A stretch of 64,000 bases of DNA from Saccharothrix luteola (GCF_020859565.1 NZ_JAJHUO010000016.1:170035-234034); one strand, 5' to 3'. Counted from the stretch's first letter, positions 49,370-58,455 are shown. A program made the numbers and translations. Notes: generated from the sequence alone by a model not told the origin.

Positions 49370-50893
49370 GTGCGCAGTGCGTTGCTGGTGGCCGGCACCA
49401 CGTCGGACGCGGGGAAGAGCGTGCTGGCGGCGGGTCTGTGCAGGTGGCTCACCCGGCAGGGGGTGAGGACGGCCCCGTTCAAGGCCCAGAACATGTCCAA
49501 CAACTCGGTCGTGACGGCCGACGGCGGCGAGATCGGCCGCGCGCAGGCGGTGCAGGCCGCCGCGTGCGGGCTGGCGCCGAGCGTGCGGTTCAACCCGGTG
49601 CTCCTCAAGCCGGGCGGCGACCGGAGCTCGCAGGTCGTCGTGCTGGGCCGGGCGGTCGGCGAGGTGTCCGCGTTGTCCTACCGCGAGCGCAAGGCCGAGC
49701 TGTTCGCCACGGTCCTGACCACCCTGGACGGGCTGCGCGACGATTTCGAGGTGGTCGTCTGCGAGGGCGCGGGCTCGCCCGCCGAGATCAACCTCAGGGC
49801 GAACGACATCGCGAACATGGGCTTGGCGCGGGCCGCGGGCCTGCCGGTGCTCGTGGTCGGCGACATCGACCGGGGTGGGGTGTTCGCGCACCTGTTCGGC
49901 ACGCTGGCCCTGCTCGACCCCGCCGACCAGGCTCTGGTCGCCGGGTTCGTGGTGAACAAGTTCCGCGGCGACCCGGCGTTGCTCGAACCGGGCCTGCGGC
50001 AGCTGGACGCCCTCACCGGGCGTCCGGTGCTCGGCGTGCTGCCGTGGCGGGAGGAGCTGTGGCTGGACGCGGAGGACTCCCTGTCCTACGCGGCGGACGG
50101 CGTGATCGGCCGGCCCGAGCCGCCGTGCGGCGACCAGTGGCTGCGGGTGGCAGTGGTGCGGTTGCCGAGGATCTCCAACGCCACGGACGTGGAGGCGCTG
50201 GCGTGCGAGCCGGGCGTGTCGGTGCGGTTCGTCACCGAGCCGTCCCGGCTGGCCGACGCGGATCTGGTGGTGGTGCCGGGGTCGAAGGCGACGGTGGACG
50301 ACCTGCGGTGGCTGCGCGCCACCGGCCTGGCCGACGCGATCGCCGCGCACGACGGTCCGGTGCTCGGCATCTGCGGCGGGTTCCAGATGCTCGGCCGGAC
50401 GATCGAGGACGCGGTGGAGTCGCGCGCGGGCGCGGTGGCGGGGTTGGGCCTGCTCGACGTGGACGTGCGGTTCGAGGCGGACAAGACGCTGGGCACACCG
50501 CACGGCGACGCGTTCGGCGAGCCCGTCACCGGCTACGAGATCCACCACGGCGTGGTCACCCGCAACGCCGAGGAAGCCCTGGTCACCCTGCCGGACGGCA
50601 CCCCGGAGGGCGCGCTGCGCGGCCGGGTCGCCGGCACGCACTGGCACGGGTTGCTGGAGAACGACGGGTTCCGCCGCGCGCTCCTGCGCTGGGCCGCCGG
50701 CCACGCGGGCCGGCAAGGATTCACCCCCGCGCCGGACGTGGACTTCGCCGGACGGCGGTCCGCTCAGCTCGACCTGCTCGGCGACCTGGTCGCCGACCAC
50801 CTCGACACCGGCGCGGTGTGGGCGTTGTTGGAGAAGGGCGTGCCACCGGGACTTCCGGTCATCCCTCCCGCGGGTGCGCCACCTGTCGCCTGA
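49370..50893 (+). CDS. cobQ: Cobyric acid synthase CobQ
   Basis: Glutamine-dependent amidation of adenosyl-cobyrinic acid a,c-diamide at four carboxylates in vitamin B12 synthesis. The 507-residue protein has the N-terminal P-loop (VAGTTSDAGKSVL) and PFKAQNMSNNS, and a C-terminal glutamine amidotransferase domain with nucleophile Cys in LGICGGFQMLG and His in EIHHGVVTR. GAGGGG lies 5 nt before the GTG at 49370. It is isolated from other cobalamin genes, beside map as in mycobacteria. Confidence 0.93.
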   Translation: MRSALLVAGTTSDAGKSVLAAGLCRWLTRQGVRTAPFKAQNMSNNSVVTADGGEIGRAQAVQAAACGLAPSVRFNPVLLKPGGDRSSQVVVLGRAVGEVSALSYRERKAELFATVLTTLDGLRDDFEVVVCEGAGSPAEINLRANDIANMGLARAAGLPVLVVGDIDRGGVFAHLFGTLALLDPADQALVAGFVVNKFRGDPALLEPGLRQLDALTGRPVLGVLPWREELWLDAEDSLSYAADGVIGRPEPPCGDQWLRVAVVRLPRISNATDVEALACEPGVSVRFVTEPSRLADADLVVVPGSKATVDDLRWLRATGLADAIAAHDGPVLGICGGFQMLGRTIEDAVESRAGAVAGLGLLDVDVRFEADKTLGTPHGDAFGEPVTGYEIHHGVVTRNAEEALVTLPDGTPEGALRGRVAGTHWHGLLENDGFRRALLRWAAGHAGRQGFTPAPDVDFAGRRSAQLDLLGDLVADHLDTGAVWALLEKGVPPGLPVIPPAGAPPVA

Positions 50894-50911
50894 CGACATC
50901 CGACCGCGGTG

Positions 50912-50933
50912 CGCGCGACCGACAAGTCGCGCG
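50912..50933 (+). terminator. Terminator after cobQ
   Basis: CGCGCGAC (50912-50919) and GTCGCGCG (50926-50933) form a perfect 8-bp stem with the loop cgacaa, 19 nt after the stop. The rest of the 50894-51222 gap contains no supported gene. Confidence 0.6.
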
Positions 50934-51222
50934 GTTGTGCCACCGGTGGGCGGAGCGCGTGGACGACCGGCTCGGCGACGGCGGCGGGTGGCTGCCCGAC
51001 CGGCAAGCCGGGCGGACCTGCCCGCGTGAACCCGTCGTGGGCCGTGCGGTCGCATCCGTGCGTGAGGGAATCAGCGTGGTCCGAGGTGGACGATCGCTAG
51101 ATGGTGTCCGCGGTCAGGCGGAGGGACGGGCGGAAGACGGTGCACACGTCACACCTCCGCTCACGGGTGGTCACAAAGTGAAGGTACCGGCGGAGGGACG
51201 GGGGATACGTCGCCCGTTCGGG

Positions 51223-52203
51223 TCAAACGGGCTTGTCGAGGGGCACGAGCGCGGCCCAGCCGGGTTCGGCGGCCCGCTCCACCCACCCCGCCGGCCACTT
51301 CCGCCGCACGTCACCGGTCCGCGTCCGGGCGTCGGCCAGCTTGGCCGTCGTGTGCACGCCGAAGTCCGTGCGGCCCTCGAACACCGCGCCCCGGAACACG
51401 GAGTCGCCGAATGTGACCCGCCGGAAGTCGGCCAGGTCGCGGAAGCGGGTGTCGCGGAAGTCGGCCGTGCCGGTGAACTCGGTGCCGCGGAACGCCGCCG
51501 GGCCGACGAACGTGGTGCCGGCGAACGACGCGGACTTGACCCGGGCGAGGGTCAGGGTGGGCTTGACCAGCGTGGCGTTGGACAGGTCGAGCGTGATGTC
51601 GGCCCAGAACACCTCGGGTGCGTCCGGTCGCAGGTGGGCCGCCAGCAGCGCGGTCGCGGTCTGCCGGACCTCCAGCTCCTGGAACCGGTGCGCGTCGCGC
51701 GGCCCGATCCGCGTCCTGGCGCGGACCTCCGGCGGCGGGGTGAACGGCATCCGCAGGTAGGCGCAGATCAGGTTCACGATCGTCTGCCGGTGCGCGGGGT
51801 TGCCCTGAGCGAGCCGCTCCAGCGCGTACAGCCCGGCCAGCCGCACCGGGGCCTTGTCGCTGCCGAGCTGGTCGGCGGCCTTGCCGTACAGCTCGGTGAC
51901 GCGGCGCTCGGTCGCGTCGTGGTCCTTCTGCACGAGGTCCAGCTCCGCGTAGCGCTGGCGGCGGGCCGTGAGCAGCAACGCCGCCGCGCCGCCCGTGCCG
52001 AGCACGATGCCGGACGCCGTGCGGACGACGTCCAGGCGTACCCCGTCCTGCGGCTCGCCGGACCCCAGCGTGACCAGCAGGAGCACGACGGACCCGACCG
52101 CCACCACACCGAGCCCGACCGCCCAGAGCACGATCGTCCTGGCCGACAGCACGCGATGCTCCACACCTCCAGCCCAGCGGAACGCCGGCGGGTCGTCAAT
52201 CAC
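51223..52203 (-). CDS. Membrane-anchored pentapeptide-repeat protein
   Basis: A 326-residue protein with two N-terminal membrane spans (about 22-48 and 60-80), a helical region (RQRYAELDLVQKDHDATERRVTELYGKAADQLGSDKAPVRLAGLYALERLAQ) and a C-terminal stretch of pentapeptide repeats with central Phe (ASFAGTTFVGPAAFRGTEF onward, about 225-285). The middle helix resembles the regulatory part found before pentapeptide repeats in several actinobacterial proteins. Function unknown. GTG at 52203 is the longest start; a GTG in VEHRVLS is an alternative. It is divergent from the STAND ATPase gene with only 26 nt between them. Confidence 0.8.
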   Translation of the reverse strand: MIDDPPAFRWAGGVEHRVLSARTIVLWAVGLGVVAVGSVVLLLVTLGSGEPQDGVRLDVVRTASGIVLGTGGAAALLLTARRQRYAELDLVQKDHDATERRVTELYGKAADQLGSDKAPVRLAGLYALERLAQGNPAHRQTIVNLICAYLRMPFTPPPEVRARTRIGPRDAHRFQELEVRQTATALLAAHLRPDAPEVFWADITLDLSNATLVKPTLTLARVKSASFAGTTFVGPAAFRGTEFTGTADFRDTRFRDLADFRRVTFGDSVFRGAVFEGRTDFGVHTTAKLADARTRTGDVRRKWPAGWVERAAEPGWAALVPLDKPV

Positions 52204-52229
52204 CGATGCGGGCGGTAGAAAGGCATGTG

Positions 52230-54173
52230 GTGGATTCGCGCAACGACATGAGCGGGACCGTGGCGGGGCCGCTGATCCAGGCGCGGGACGTCGCCTTCAC
52301 CCAACCCGCCCCGGTCGCGCTGGCCGGCTTGCCGCCGGTGGACCTGTTCACCGGCCGCGCGGCGGACCTCGACGCGCTGGCGGCGGCGTTGCGACCCGGC
52401 CCGGAACCGGCCGCCGCGCCCGTGGTGCTCTCCGCCGTGTCGGGGCTGGCCGGTGTCGGCAAGACCACGTTGGCGGTGCGCGCGGCGCACGACGCGGTCG
52501 CGGCGGGCTGGTTCCCCGGCGGCGTGCTGTTCATCGACCTGCGCGGCTACGACCCCGAGGCGCGGGTGACCCCGGACGTGGCGCTGTCGACGTTCCTGCG
52601 CGCGTTGGGCGTGCTCGCCGAGCACATCCCCGGCGAGCGGGCGGGCCGTGAGGCGCTGTACCGGTCGAAGCTCGCCGAACTGCCGCCGGTGCTGATCGTG
52701 CTGGACAACGCGTCGGCCGCGGACCAGGTGCGCCCGCTGCTGCCCGGCACGCGGACCCATCGCGTCCTGGTCACCAGCCGCCACACGTTGGCCGACCTGA
52801 TCGGCGCCCGCCTGCTCGACCTGAACGTGCTCGACGAGGCCGAGGCGGTGAGCCTGCTGGACGGCGCGGTGCGCGCGGCGCGGCCCGACGACGACCGCGT
52901 GGTGGACGACCCGGGCTCCGCCTCGGAGCTGGTCCGGTTGTGCGGTCGCCTGCCCCTGGCGTTGAGCATCGTGGCCGCGACCCTGGCCGCGGACCCGGAG
53001 CAGCCGCTGGACAGCCTGGTGTCCGCGTTGGGCGAGGCGTCCACGAGGTTGGGCGAGCTGTCGTTCGGCGACAGCTCGGGGGTGCACGCCGCGTTCGACC
53101 TGTCCTACCAGCGGCTCACGCCCGCCGAAGCGCGGTTGTTCCGCCTGCTGTCGCTCAACCCCGGCCGGCAGGTGAGCACCGCCGCCGCGGCGGCGCTGGC
53201 GGGCCTGGCGGACGGGGAGGCCGAGAAGCTGCTGCGGTCGTTGCGCAGGGCTCACATGGTCGAGCCCGGTGAGCCGCGCGGCTGGTTCCGCCTGCACGAC
53301 CTGCTCCGGCTCTACGCGCGGAAACAGGCGGAAGAAGAGCCGGAGGCGGACCGGGACGGCGCGGTGGCGCGCCTGCTCGACCACTACATCTCGGCCACCG
53401 AGGAAGCGGACGCGCGGCGCAACCCGGCGTACCAACTCTCCAGCGAGGCGTTGGCGTGGCTGGACATCGAGCACCCGACCCTGGTCTACGCCGTCGTCCT
53501 GGCCGGTCTGACGCGTCACCACGACCGGGCGCTGCGGTTGGCGTTCCTGCTCACGGGCTTCCTGTTCTACCGGCGGCACTGGGACGACTGCCGGCTGCTG
53601 TACGACCTGGCGCTGGACGTGGCGAAGCAGTCCGGTGACCGGGTCGCCGAGGCGCAGGCGGTGCACCGGCTGGCCCGGCTCGCCCGCGAGATGCGCAAGC
53701 GTGACGTGGCGCAGCGGCTGTACCAGGAGTTCCTGGCGTTCAGCCGTGAGCTGGGCGACCGGCCCGGGACTGCTCAGGCGCTGCACAACCTGGGCTCGAT
53801 CGCCCGCCGCGCGCGGGAGCTGCACATCGCGCAGGCCCATTACGACGAGGCCCTGGTCCTCTACCGCGAGCTGGGCGACTGGCGCGGTGAGGCGGACATC
53901 CTGTTCAACCTCGGCACGGTCGCCCGTGAACGCCGCCGCCACGCCCTGGCCGACGAGCACTACACCGCGGCGATGCGGTTGGCGGTCGAGCACGACGACC
54001 GGCTGCGGGAGGCGCGGGTGGCGGTGTCGAGGGGCATCCTGTCCCGGCGGTTGCACGACCACGAGATGGCGCGGCACTGGTGGCTGGCGGCCATCACCCG
54101 GTACCAGGAGCTCGGCCAGGACGACATGGTGCGCGGCGTGCGCAAGCGGTTGGCGAAGTTACGGCGCCGCTGA
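52230..54173 (+). CDS. STAND-type NB-ARC ATPase with TPR repeats
   Basis: A 647-residue signal-transduction ATPase. Walker A is GLAGVGKTTLA with Lys78, Walker B is VLIVLDNA, then VTSRH and the GLPL-like CGRLPLALS, which together define NB-ARC. The middle is a winged-helix region (FDLSYQRLTPAEARLFRLLSLNPG) and the C-terminus holds TPR repeats (about 450-630). There is no SARP or other DNA-binding N-terminus, unlike AfsR. GAAAGG stands 6 nt before the GTG at 52230. It ends inside the convergent EamA gene by 15 nt. The trigger and output are unknown. Confidence 0.87.
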   Translation: MDSRNDMSGTVAGPLIQARDVAFTQPAPVALAGLPPVDLFTGRAADLDALAAALRPGPEPAAAPVVLSAVSGLAGVGKTTLAVRAAHDAVAAGWFPGGVLFIDLRGYDPEARVTPDVALSTFLRALGVLAEHIPGERAGREALYRSKLAELPPVLIVLDNASAADQVRPLLPGTRTHRVLVTSRHTLADLIGARLLDLNVLDEAEAVSLLDGAVRAARPDDDRVVDDPGSASELVRLCGRLPLALSIVAATLAADPEQPLDSLVSALGEASTRLGELSFGDSSGVHAAFDLSYQRLTPAEARLFRLLSLNPGRQVSTAAAAALAGLADGEAEKLLRSLRRAHMVEPGEPRGWFRLHDLLRLYARKQAEEEPEADRDGAVARLLDHYISATEEADARRNPAYQLSSEALAWLDIEHPTLVYAVVLAGLTRHHDRALRLAFLLTGFLFYRRHWDDCRLLYDLALDVAKQSGDRVAEAQAVHRLARLAREMRKRDVAQRLYQEFLAFSRELGDRPGTAQALHNLGSIARRARELHIAQAHYDEALVLYRELGDWRGEADILFNLGTVARERRRHALADEHYTAAMRLAVEHDDRLREARVAVSRGILSRRLHDHEMARHWWLAAITRYQELGQDDMVRGVRKRLAKLRRR

Positions 54174-55058
54174 CCCGACGAGCACCGGCTCCGCCACGCG
54201 GGGCGCACGCCGCTTCACCGTCGTGGCCGCCATGCCGACGATCACCAGCGCCGCCGCCCCGAGGCGGACCGCGGTGATCGTCTCGTCCAGCAGCAGCCGG
54301 CCGGACAACATCCCCGCCACCGGCACCAGCAGCGCGAACGGCACGACGGCGCTCGCCTCGTAGGTCCGCAGCAGCAGGTTCCACAGCCCGAAGCCGAGCA
54401 GCGTCGACACCCAAGCGATGAACAGGATCGCCCCCACCCCGGTCCAGCCCATCCCGCGCAACGCGGCCAGATCCGCCGCCGGGCCCTCGAAGACCAGCGA
54501 CAACCCGAGCAGCGGCAGCACCGCCAACGCGCTGACCCACACGATGAAGTTGATCGGGTCCGGCGGCCGGGCGTAGCGGGTGGCGACGTTGGCCAGGCCC
54601 CAGGCCACCGCGCCGAGGACCACCAGCAGGAAGGCCGAGATCGGGCTGCCGACCCCGTAGTCGAACGCGATCACCACGATCCCCGCCGCCGCCACGCCCA
54701 TCCCCAGCAGCTGCACGGGCCGCGGCCGTTCCCGCAGCAGCACGGCCGCGAACAGCACGGTGAAGAACACCTGGCTCTGCAACACCAAGGACGACAACCC
54801 GGCGGGCATCCCGGCCGCCATGCCGACGAACACCAACCCGAACTTGGCCACGCCGAGCGCCAACGCGACCGCGACCACCCACTTCCACGCCACCTTGGGC
54901 CGGCCGACGAACCACAGCGCCGGCACGGCGGCGGCCAGGAACCGCAGCGCGGAGAAGAACAACGGCGGGAAGTCGCGCAGCCCCACCTTGATGACGACGA
55001 AGTTGACCCCCCAGATGGTGGCGACGAGCACCGCGATCGCGACGTGGCGTGGTTTCAC
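54159..55058 (-). CDS. EamA-family (DMT) transporter
   Basis: A 299-residue membrane protein with ten predicted spans in two EamA repeats (VLVATIWGVNFVVIKVGLRDFPP and LVVLGAVAWGLANVATRY). The drug/metabolite transporter superfamily exports amino acids or other small molecules; the substrate is unknown. It is divergent from a LysR gene with a 72-nt shared region, the classical exporter/regulator pair. The GTG at 55058 gives the standard N-terminus. Confidence 0.87.
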   Translation of the reverse strand: MKPRHVAIAVLVATIWGVNFVVIKVGLRDFPPLFFSALRFLAAAVPALWFVGRPKVAWKWVVAVALALGVAKFGLVFVGMAAGMPAGLSSLVLQSQVFFTVLFAAVLLRERPRPVQLLGMGVAAAGIVVIAFDYGVGSPISAFLLVVLGAVAWGLANVATRYARPPDPINFIVWVSALAVLPLLGLSLVFEGPAADLAALRGMGWTGVGAILFIAWVSTLLGFGLWNLLLRTYEASAVVPFALLVPVAGMLSGRLLLDETITAVRLGAAALVIVGMAATTVKRRAPRVAEPVLVGSAAP

Positions 55059-55118
55059 ACCCCGAGTCTCAGCGGTCTCATCGTTTAGGACCAGCGACGA
55101 GTTCTGAAGGTTTCGGTT

Positions 55119-55124
55119 TAGTAT
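55119..55124 (+). promoter_or_regulatory. -10 element of a leaderless promoter (LysR gene)
   Basis: TAGTAT fits TAnnnT and stands exactly 6 nt before the ATG at 55131. The flanking GTTTAG (55116-55121) recurs 33 bp upstream (55083-55088), three helical turns away, and may be a regulator site in the EamA/LysR intergenic region. Confidence 0.5.
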
Positions 55125-55130
55125 TGCTAC

Positions 55131-56039
55131 ATGCTGGATCTCGGACGGCTCCGCGCCCTGCACGCGGTGGCGCAGCACGGCTCGGTCGGCGCGGCGGCCA
55201 CGGCGTTGGGCTACACGCCGTCGGCGGTGTCGCAGCAGATCGCCAAGCTGGAACGGGAGACGCGCACCACGCTGCTGGAACGCCGGGGCCGCGGCGTCGC
55301 GCTGACCGACGCGGCCCACCTGCTGTCGGCCACCGCCGGGCAGGTGCTCGCGCTGGTCGAGCACGCCGAGGTGGCGTTGGAGGAGCAACGCGGCGCGGCC
55401 GTCGGCGAGTTGCGGGTCGGCGCGTTCGCCACCGCCGCGCGCGGCCTGCTGCCGGCGGCGTTGGTGCGACTGGCCGAACGGCACCCGCAGCTGGACGTGC
55501 GCCTGGTCGAACTCGACCCGCCGGACTGCCTGGAGGCGGTGGCGCGCGGCGAGCTGGACCTGGCCGTCACGCACGACTGGGTGAACGCGCCGCTGGCCGT
55601 GCCCGAGCCGGTGTCGCGGGCGCGGCTCGGCGAGGACGTCGCCGACGTGCTGCTGCCCGTCGCGCACCCGTTGGCGCAGCGGGAGTCCGTGGTGCCGGAG
55701 GACCTGGCGGGCGAGCGGTGGATCTGCCAGCCGGAGGGCACGATCTGCCACGACTGGCTGGTGAACACCTTCCGCGGCGCGGGCATGGAACCCGACCTGG
55801 CCTACCGGATCGCCGAGTACGAGACGCAGTTGTCGTTGCTGGCCAAGGGGATCGGCGTGGCGCTGCTGCCCCGGCTCGGCCGCGGCGCGTTGCCGGGCTC
55901 GGTGCGCGCGGTGCCGTTCCGGCCGACGCCGACGCGTCGGGTGTTCGCGGTGTGGCGCACGCAGGCCGGCCGCCGTCCCGCCGTGACCGCGACCCTGGCG
56001 GCGTTGCGGGACTGCTGGGAGCAGCGGGAGACCGCCTGA
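55131..56039 (+). CDS. LysR-family transcriptional regulator
   Basis: A 302-residue LysR regulator with the N-terminal winged helix (LGRLRALHAVAQHGSVGAAATALGYTPSAVSQQIAKLERE) and a periplasmic-binding-like effector domain. It probably controls the divergent EamA transporter, as is usual for this layout. Two hairpins follow (56221-56287) in the gap before the convergent GntR gene. Confidence 0.92.
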   Translation: MLDLGRLRALHAVAQHGSVGAAATALGYTPSAVSQQIAKLERETRTTLLERRGRGVALTDAAHLLSATAGQVLALVEHAEVALEEQRGAAVGELRVGAFATAARGLLPAALVRLAERHPQLDVRLVELDPPDCLEAVARGELDLAVTHDWVNAPLAVPEPVSRARLGEDVADVLLPVAHPLAQRESVVPEDLAGERWICQPEGTICHDWLVNTFRGAGMEPDLAYRIAEYETQLSLLAKGIGVALLPRLGRGALPGSVRAVPFRPTPTRRVFAVWRTQAGRRPAVTATLAALRDCWEQRETA

Positions 56040-56158
56040 CGACCGCGTCAGGCGGCAGATAACGATCGGGCATCCCACGGTTGCGGTGCGCGCAATTGCG
56101 ACGACTATCGAAGTGGGTCCTCGGGGGTTGTGGGTCTGGGCCCGGTCAAGCCATTCAC

Positions 56159-56172
56159 CAGGAGGCCTCCTG
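56159..56172. other. 14-bp perfect palindrome
   Basis: CAGGAGGCCTCCTG reads the same on both strands. It lies in the 295-nt gap between the convergent LysR and GntR genes, which contains no gene. Possible protein-binding site or part of a terminator region. Confidence 0.45.
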
Positions 56173-56220
56173 CGGAAATCCGCCGCCGTGGGAGGTCTCC
56201 GCCCCGTCGTGAAAGCCCTT

Positions 56221-56287
56221 ACCGGCCTGGCGCCCCAAGAGGGCGCACGCCGGTGAGACCCGCCCGCAGGTCGTCGTCAACCTGCGG
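56221..56287. terminator. Two hairpins between convergent LysR and GntR genes
   Basis: The first pairs ACCGGC and GCGCCC (56221-56235) with GGGCGC and GCCGGT (56241-56254) with small bulges. The second is a perfect 9-bp stem, CCCGCAGGT (56263-56271) with ACCTGCGGG (56280-56287 plus 56280 as its first base), around an 8-nt loop. Either could stop transcription from both sides. Confidence 0.65.
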
Positions 56288-56334
56288 GACCTCGACCCCG
56301 GGACGGCGTGATGGCCTCGGTCGCGGACCGCGGT

Positions 56335-57006
56335 TCAGTCCTTGTGCCGCTCCAGCAACTCCTCCAGGAAGCCTCCCGCCTCCGCCGCGGCACGGGCCGC
56401 GTCACGGTCGCGGACCGCGTCGAGCAGGCCGGTGTGCGACACGTGGTCGTCCTCGTGGTCGGTTTCCACGGTGGCCGTGATGCTGGCCCGGACCGCCTCG
56501 GTCAGGCCCTGGTACAGCTCGGCCAGCAGGGTGTTGTGCGAGCACTGCACGAGCATCACGTGGAACGCGGTGTCCCGCTCCACCAGCCGGGCCCACTCCT
56601 TCGCGGCCAGCGCGGCGTCCCGCTCGGCCAGCAGCTCCTCGAGCTTGCGGACCTCCTCGTCCGTGCGGTGGGTCGCGGCCAGGCGGGCGCCCTCCACCTC
56701 CAGCGTCCGGCGCACCTGCAGCACCTCGCGCAGCTCGCTGCCGCACATCCGGCGGACCGCGCCGGAGATCTCGCTGGTCGCGCGGACGAACGTGCCGTCG
56801 CCCTGGCGCACCTCCAGCAGCCCGGCGTGTGACAACGCGCGCACCGCCTCCCGCACGGTGTTGCGACCCACGCCCAGGGCGGTGACCAGCTCCGGTTCCG
56901 GTGGGATGCGACGGCCGACCGGCCATTCACCGGCGGCGATCGCCCCCCTCATCTGGTCGATCACCTGGTCGACGAGCCCGGCCCGCCGAGTAGTGGCCAA
57001 CGGCAC
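56335..57006 (-). CDS. GntR-family regulator, FadR subfamily
   Basis: A 223-residue regulator: N-terminal winged helix (LVDQVIDQMRGAIAAGEWPVGRRIPPEPELVTALGVGRNTVREAVRALSHAGLL) and a C-terminal all-helical FCD domain with a probable metal-binding His pair (VSHTGLLDAV). The GTG at 57006 has GAAAGGA upstream. It is divergent from the MFS transporter gene with a 47-nt gap, and probably regulates it. Confidence 0.91.
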   Translation of the reverse strand: MPLATTRRAGLVDQVIDQMRGAIAAGEWPVGRRIPPEPELVTALGVGRNTVREAVRALSHAGLLEVRQGDGTFVRATSEISGAVRRMCGSELREVLQVRRTLEVEGARLAATHRTDEEVRKLEELLAERDAALAAKEWARLVERDTAFHVMLVQCSHNTLLAELYQGLTEAVRASITATVETDHEDDHVSHTGLLDAVRDRDAARAAAEAGGFLEELLERHKD

Positions 57007-57053
57007 AGCGTCATCCTTTCATCCGAACATCCCATGTCTGCGATAGTGGTCCG

Positions 57054-58346
57054 GTGCCAATCCAGCAGACCCGGCCAGACTGGTCACCGTCGACTGCCCA
57101 CATTGCCACCGATGGCGATGCCAATGCGACGATCGCCGACCATCCTGGCCGCACTGCCGTGGGTGAGGGGCGTCGGAGCCGCCAAGTTGCCCTGGTCGGC
57201 AGCACCCTGTTGGCGATCGGCGTAGCGCTGGCCGCCGCGAACCTCCGCCCGGCCGTGACGAGCCTGGCCTCCGTGCTCGGCGACGTGCGCACGTCGCTCG
57301 GCGTGTCGACCGCGTGGACGAGCCTGCTGACCGCCGTGCCGACGCTGTGCTTCGGGTTCGCCGCGTTCCTCGCGCCCTGGTTGGGGCGGCGGTTCGGGAT
57401 GGCCCGCGCGGTCGCGCTGTCGTTGCTGGTGCTGACGGTCGGCTTGGTGCTGCGGGTGGTGGACGGGCCGGCGGCGGTGCTCGGCGGCACGTTCGTCGCG
57501 TGCGCGGGCATCGCGGTGTGCAACGTGCTGATCCCGGTCGTGGTGAAGGAGTCGTTCCCGGGTCGGGTCGGCCTGGTGACCGGCGTCTACACGGCGGCGT
57601 TGGCGGCCGGCGCGGCGGTGGGCGCGGCGTTCACGCCGGGGCTGGAGTCGGTGTTCGGGTCGTGGCGGTTGGCGGTCGGCGCGTGGGCGTTCCTGTCGGC
57701 GGCGGCGCTGCTGGTGTGGCTGGCGGGCGCCCGGCACGGGTTGGCCGCACGGCCGGTGGTGCGGCCGGCGAGGGTGGGGCGGCCGTTGTTCCGCAGCCCG
57801 TTGGCCTGGGTGATCACGGTGTTCTTCGGGCTCCAGTCGCTGCTGGCCTACACGGTGATGGGCTGGCTGCCGCAGATCCTCGTCGACGCGGGGGTGGACC
57901 GGACGACGGCCGGGCTGCTGCTGGCCATCACGATGGTGCTGGGCGTGCCCGTGAGCCTGGTCGTGCCCCCGTTGGCGGCGCGGTGGTCCGGGCAGTCGTG
58001 GCTGGTGCTGGTGTTGGGCGTGCTGTCGGTGGCGGGTGTGCTGGGGCTGGCCCTGGCGCCGGGTGCGGCGCCCGGGTTGTGGGTCGTGCTGATCGGCGTG
58101 GGGATGGGCATGTTCCCGCTCGCGCTGGTGATGATCTCGTTGCGCACGTCGACCGGCGCGGACACGGCGCGGCTCTCGGCGATGGCGCAGAGCATCGGCT
58201 ACCTGATCTCGGCCGCCGGGCCGTTCGCCTTCGGGGTGCTGCGCGGTGCGACGGGCACCTGGACGGTGTCGATGCTGGTCCTGGTGGGCTTGCTGGTCGT
58301 GCTGACCGGGCTCGGGTGGGTCGCCGGGCGGCCGCGCACGGTGTAG
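57054..58346 (+). CDS. MFS transporter of the CynX/NimT (cyanate transporter-like) type
   Basis: A 430-residue membrane protein with 12 predicted spans and the CynX/NimT-like starting motif LLAIGVALAAANLRPAVTSLASVLGDVRTSLG. Between spans 6 and 7 lies a short charged loop (ARHGLAARPVVRPARVG). The true substrate is unknown; relatives move cyanate, nitroimidazole or small acids. A soluble N-terminus of about 48 residues is longer than usual. The GTG at 57054 follows GATAGT by 6 nt, a weak leaderless promoter. It probably responds to the divergent GntR regulator. Confidence 0.86.
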   Translation: MPIQQTRPDWSPSTAHIATDGDANATIADHPGRTAVGEGRRSRQVALVGSTLLAIGVALAAANLRPAVTSLASVLGDVRTSLGVSTAWTSLLTAVPTLCFGFAAFLAPWLGRRFGMARAVALSLLVLTVGLVLRVVDGPAAVLGGTFVACAGIAVCNVLIPVVVKESFPGRVGLVTGVYTAALAAGAAVGAAFTPGLESVFGSWRLAVGAWAFLSAAALLVWLAGARHGLAARPVVRPARVGRPLFRSPLAWVITVFFGLQSLLAYTVMGWLPQILVDAGVDRTTAGLLLAITMVLGVPVSLVVPPLAARWSGQSWLVLVLGVLSVAGVLGLALAPGAAPGLWVVLIGVGMGMFPLALVMISLRTSTGADTARLSAMAQSIGYLISAAGPFAFGVLRGATGTWTVSMLVLVGLLVVLTGLGWVAGRPRTV

Positions 58347-58420
58347 GCGATGCGACCACGCGCGGTGTAGGTGATAACGCCTCGTCTTCCCGGCGCGATG
58401 TGTCGGTTACGGACAGAACG

Positions 58421-58455
58421 GAGACCCGGTCGCACGAGGGGTACGACCGGGTCTC
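58421..58455. terminator. Bidirectional terminator between MFS gene and mtr
   Basis: GAGACCCGGTCG (58421-58432) and CGACCGGGTCTC (58444-58455) form a perfect 12-bp stem with an 11-nt loop. It lies between the convergent stops at 58346 and 58496. Confidence 0.82.
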
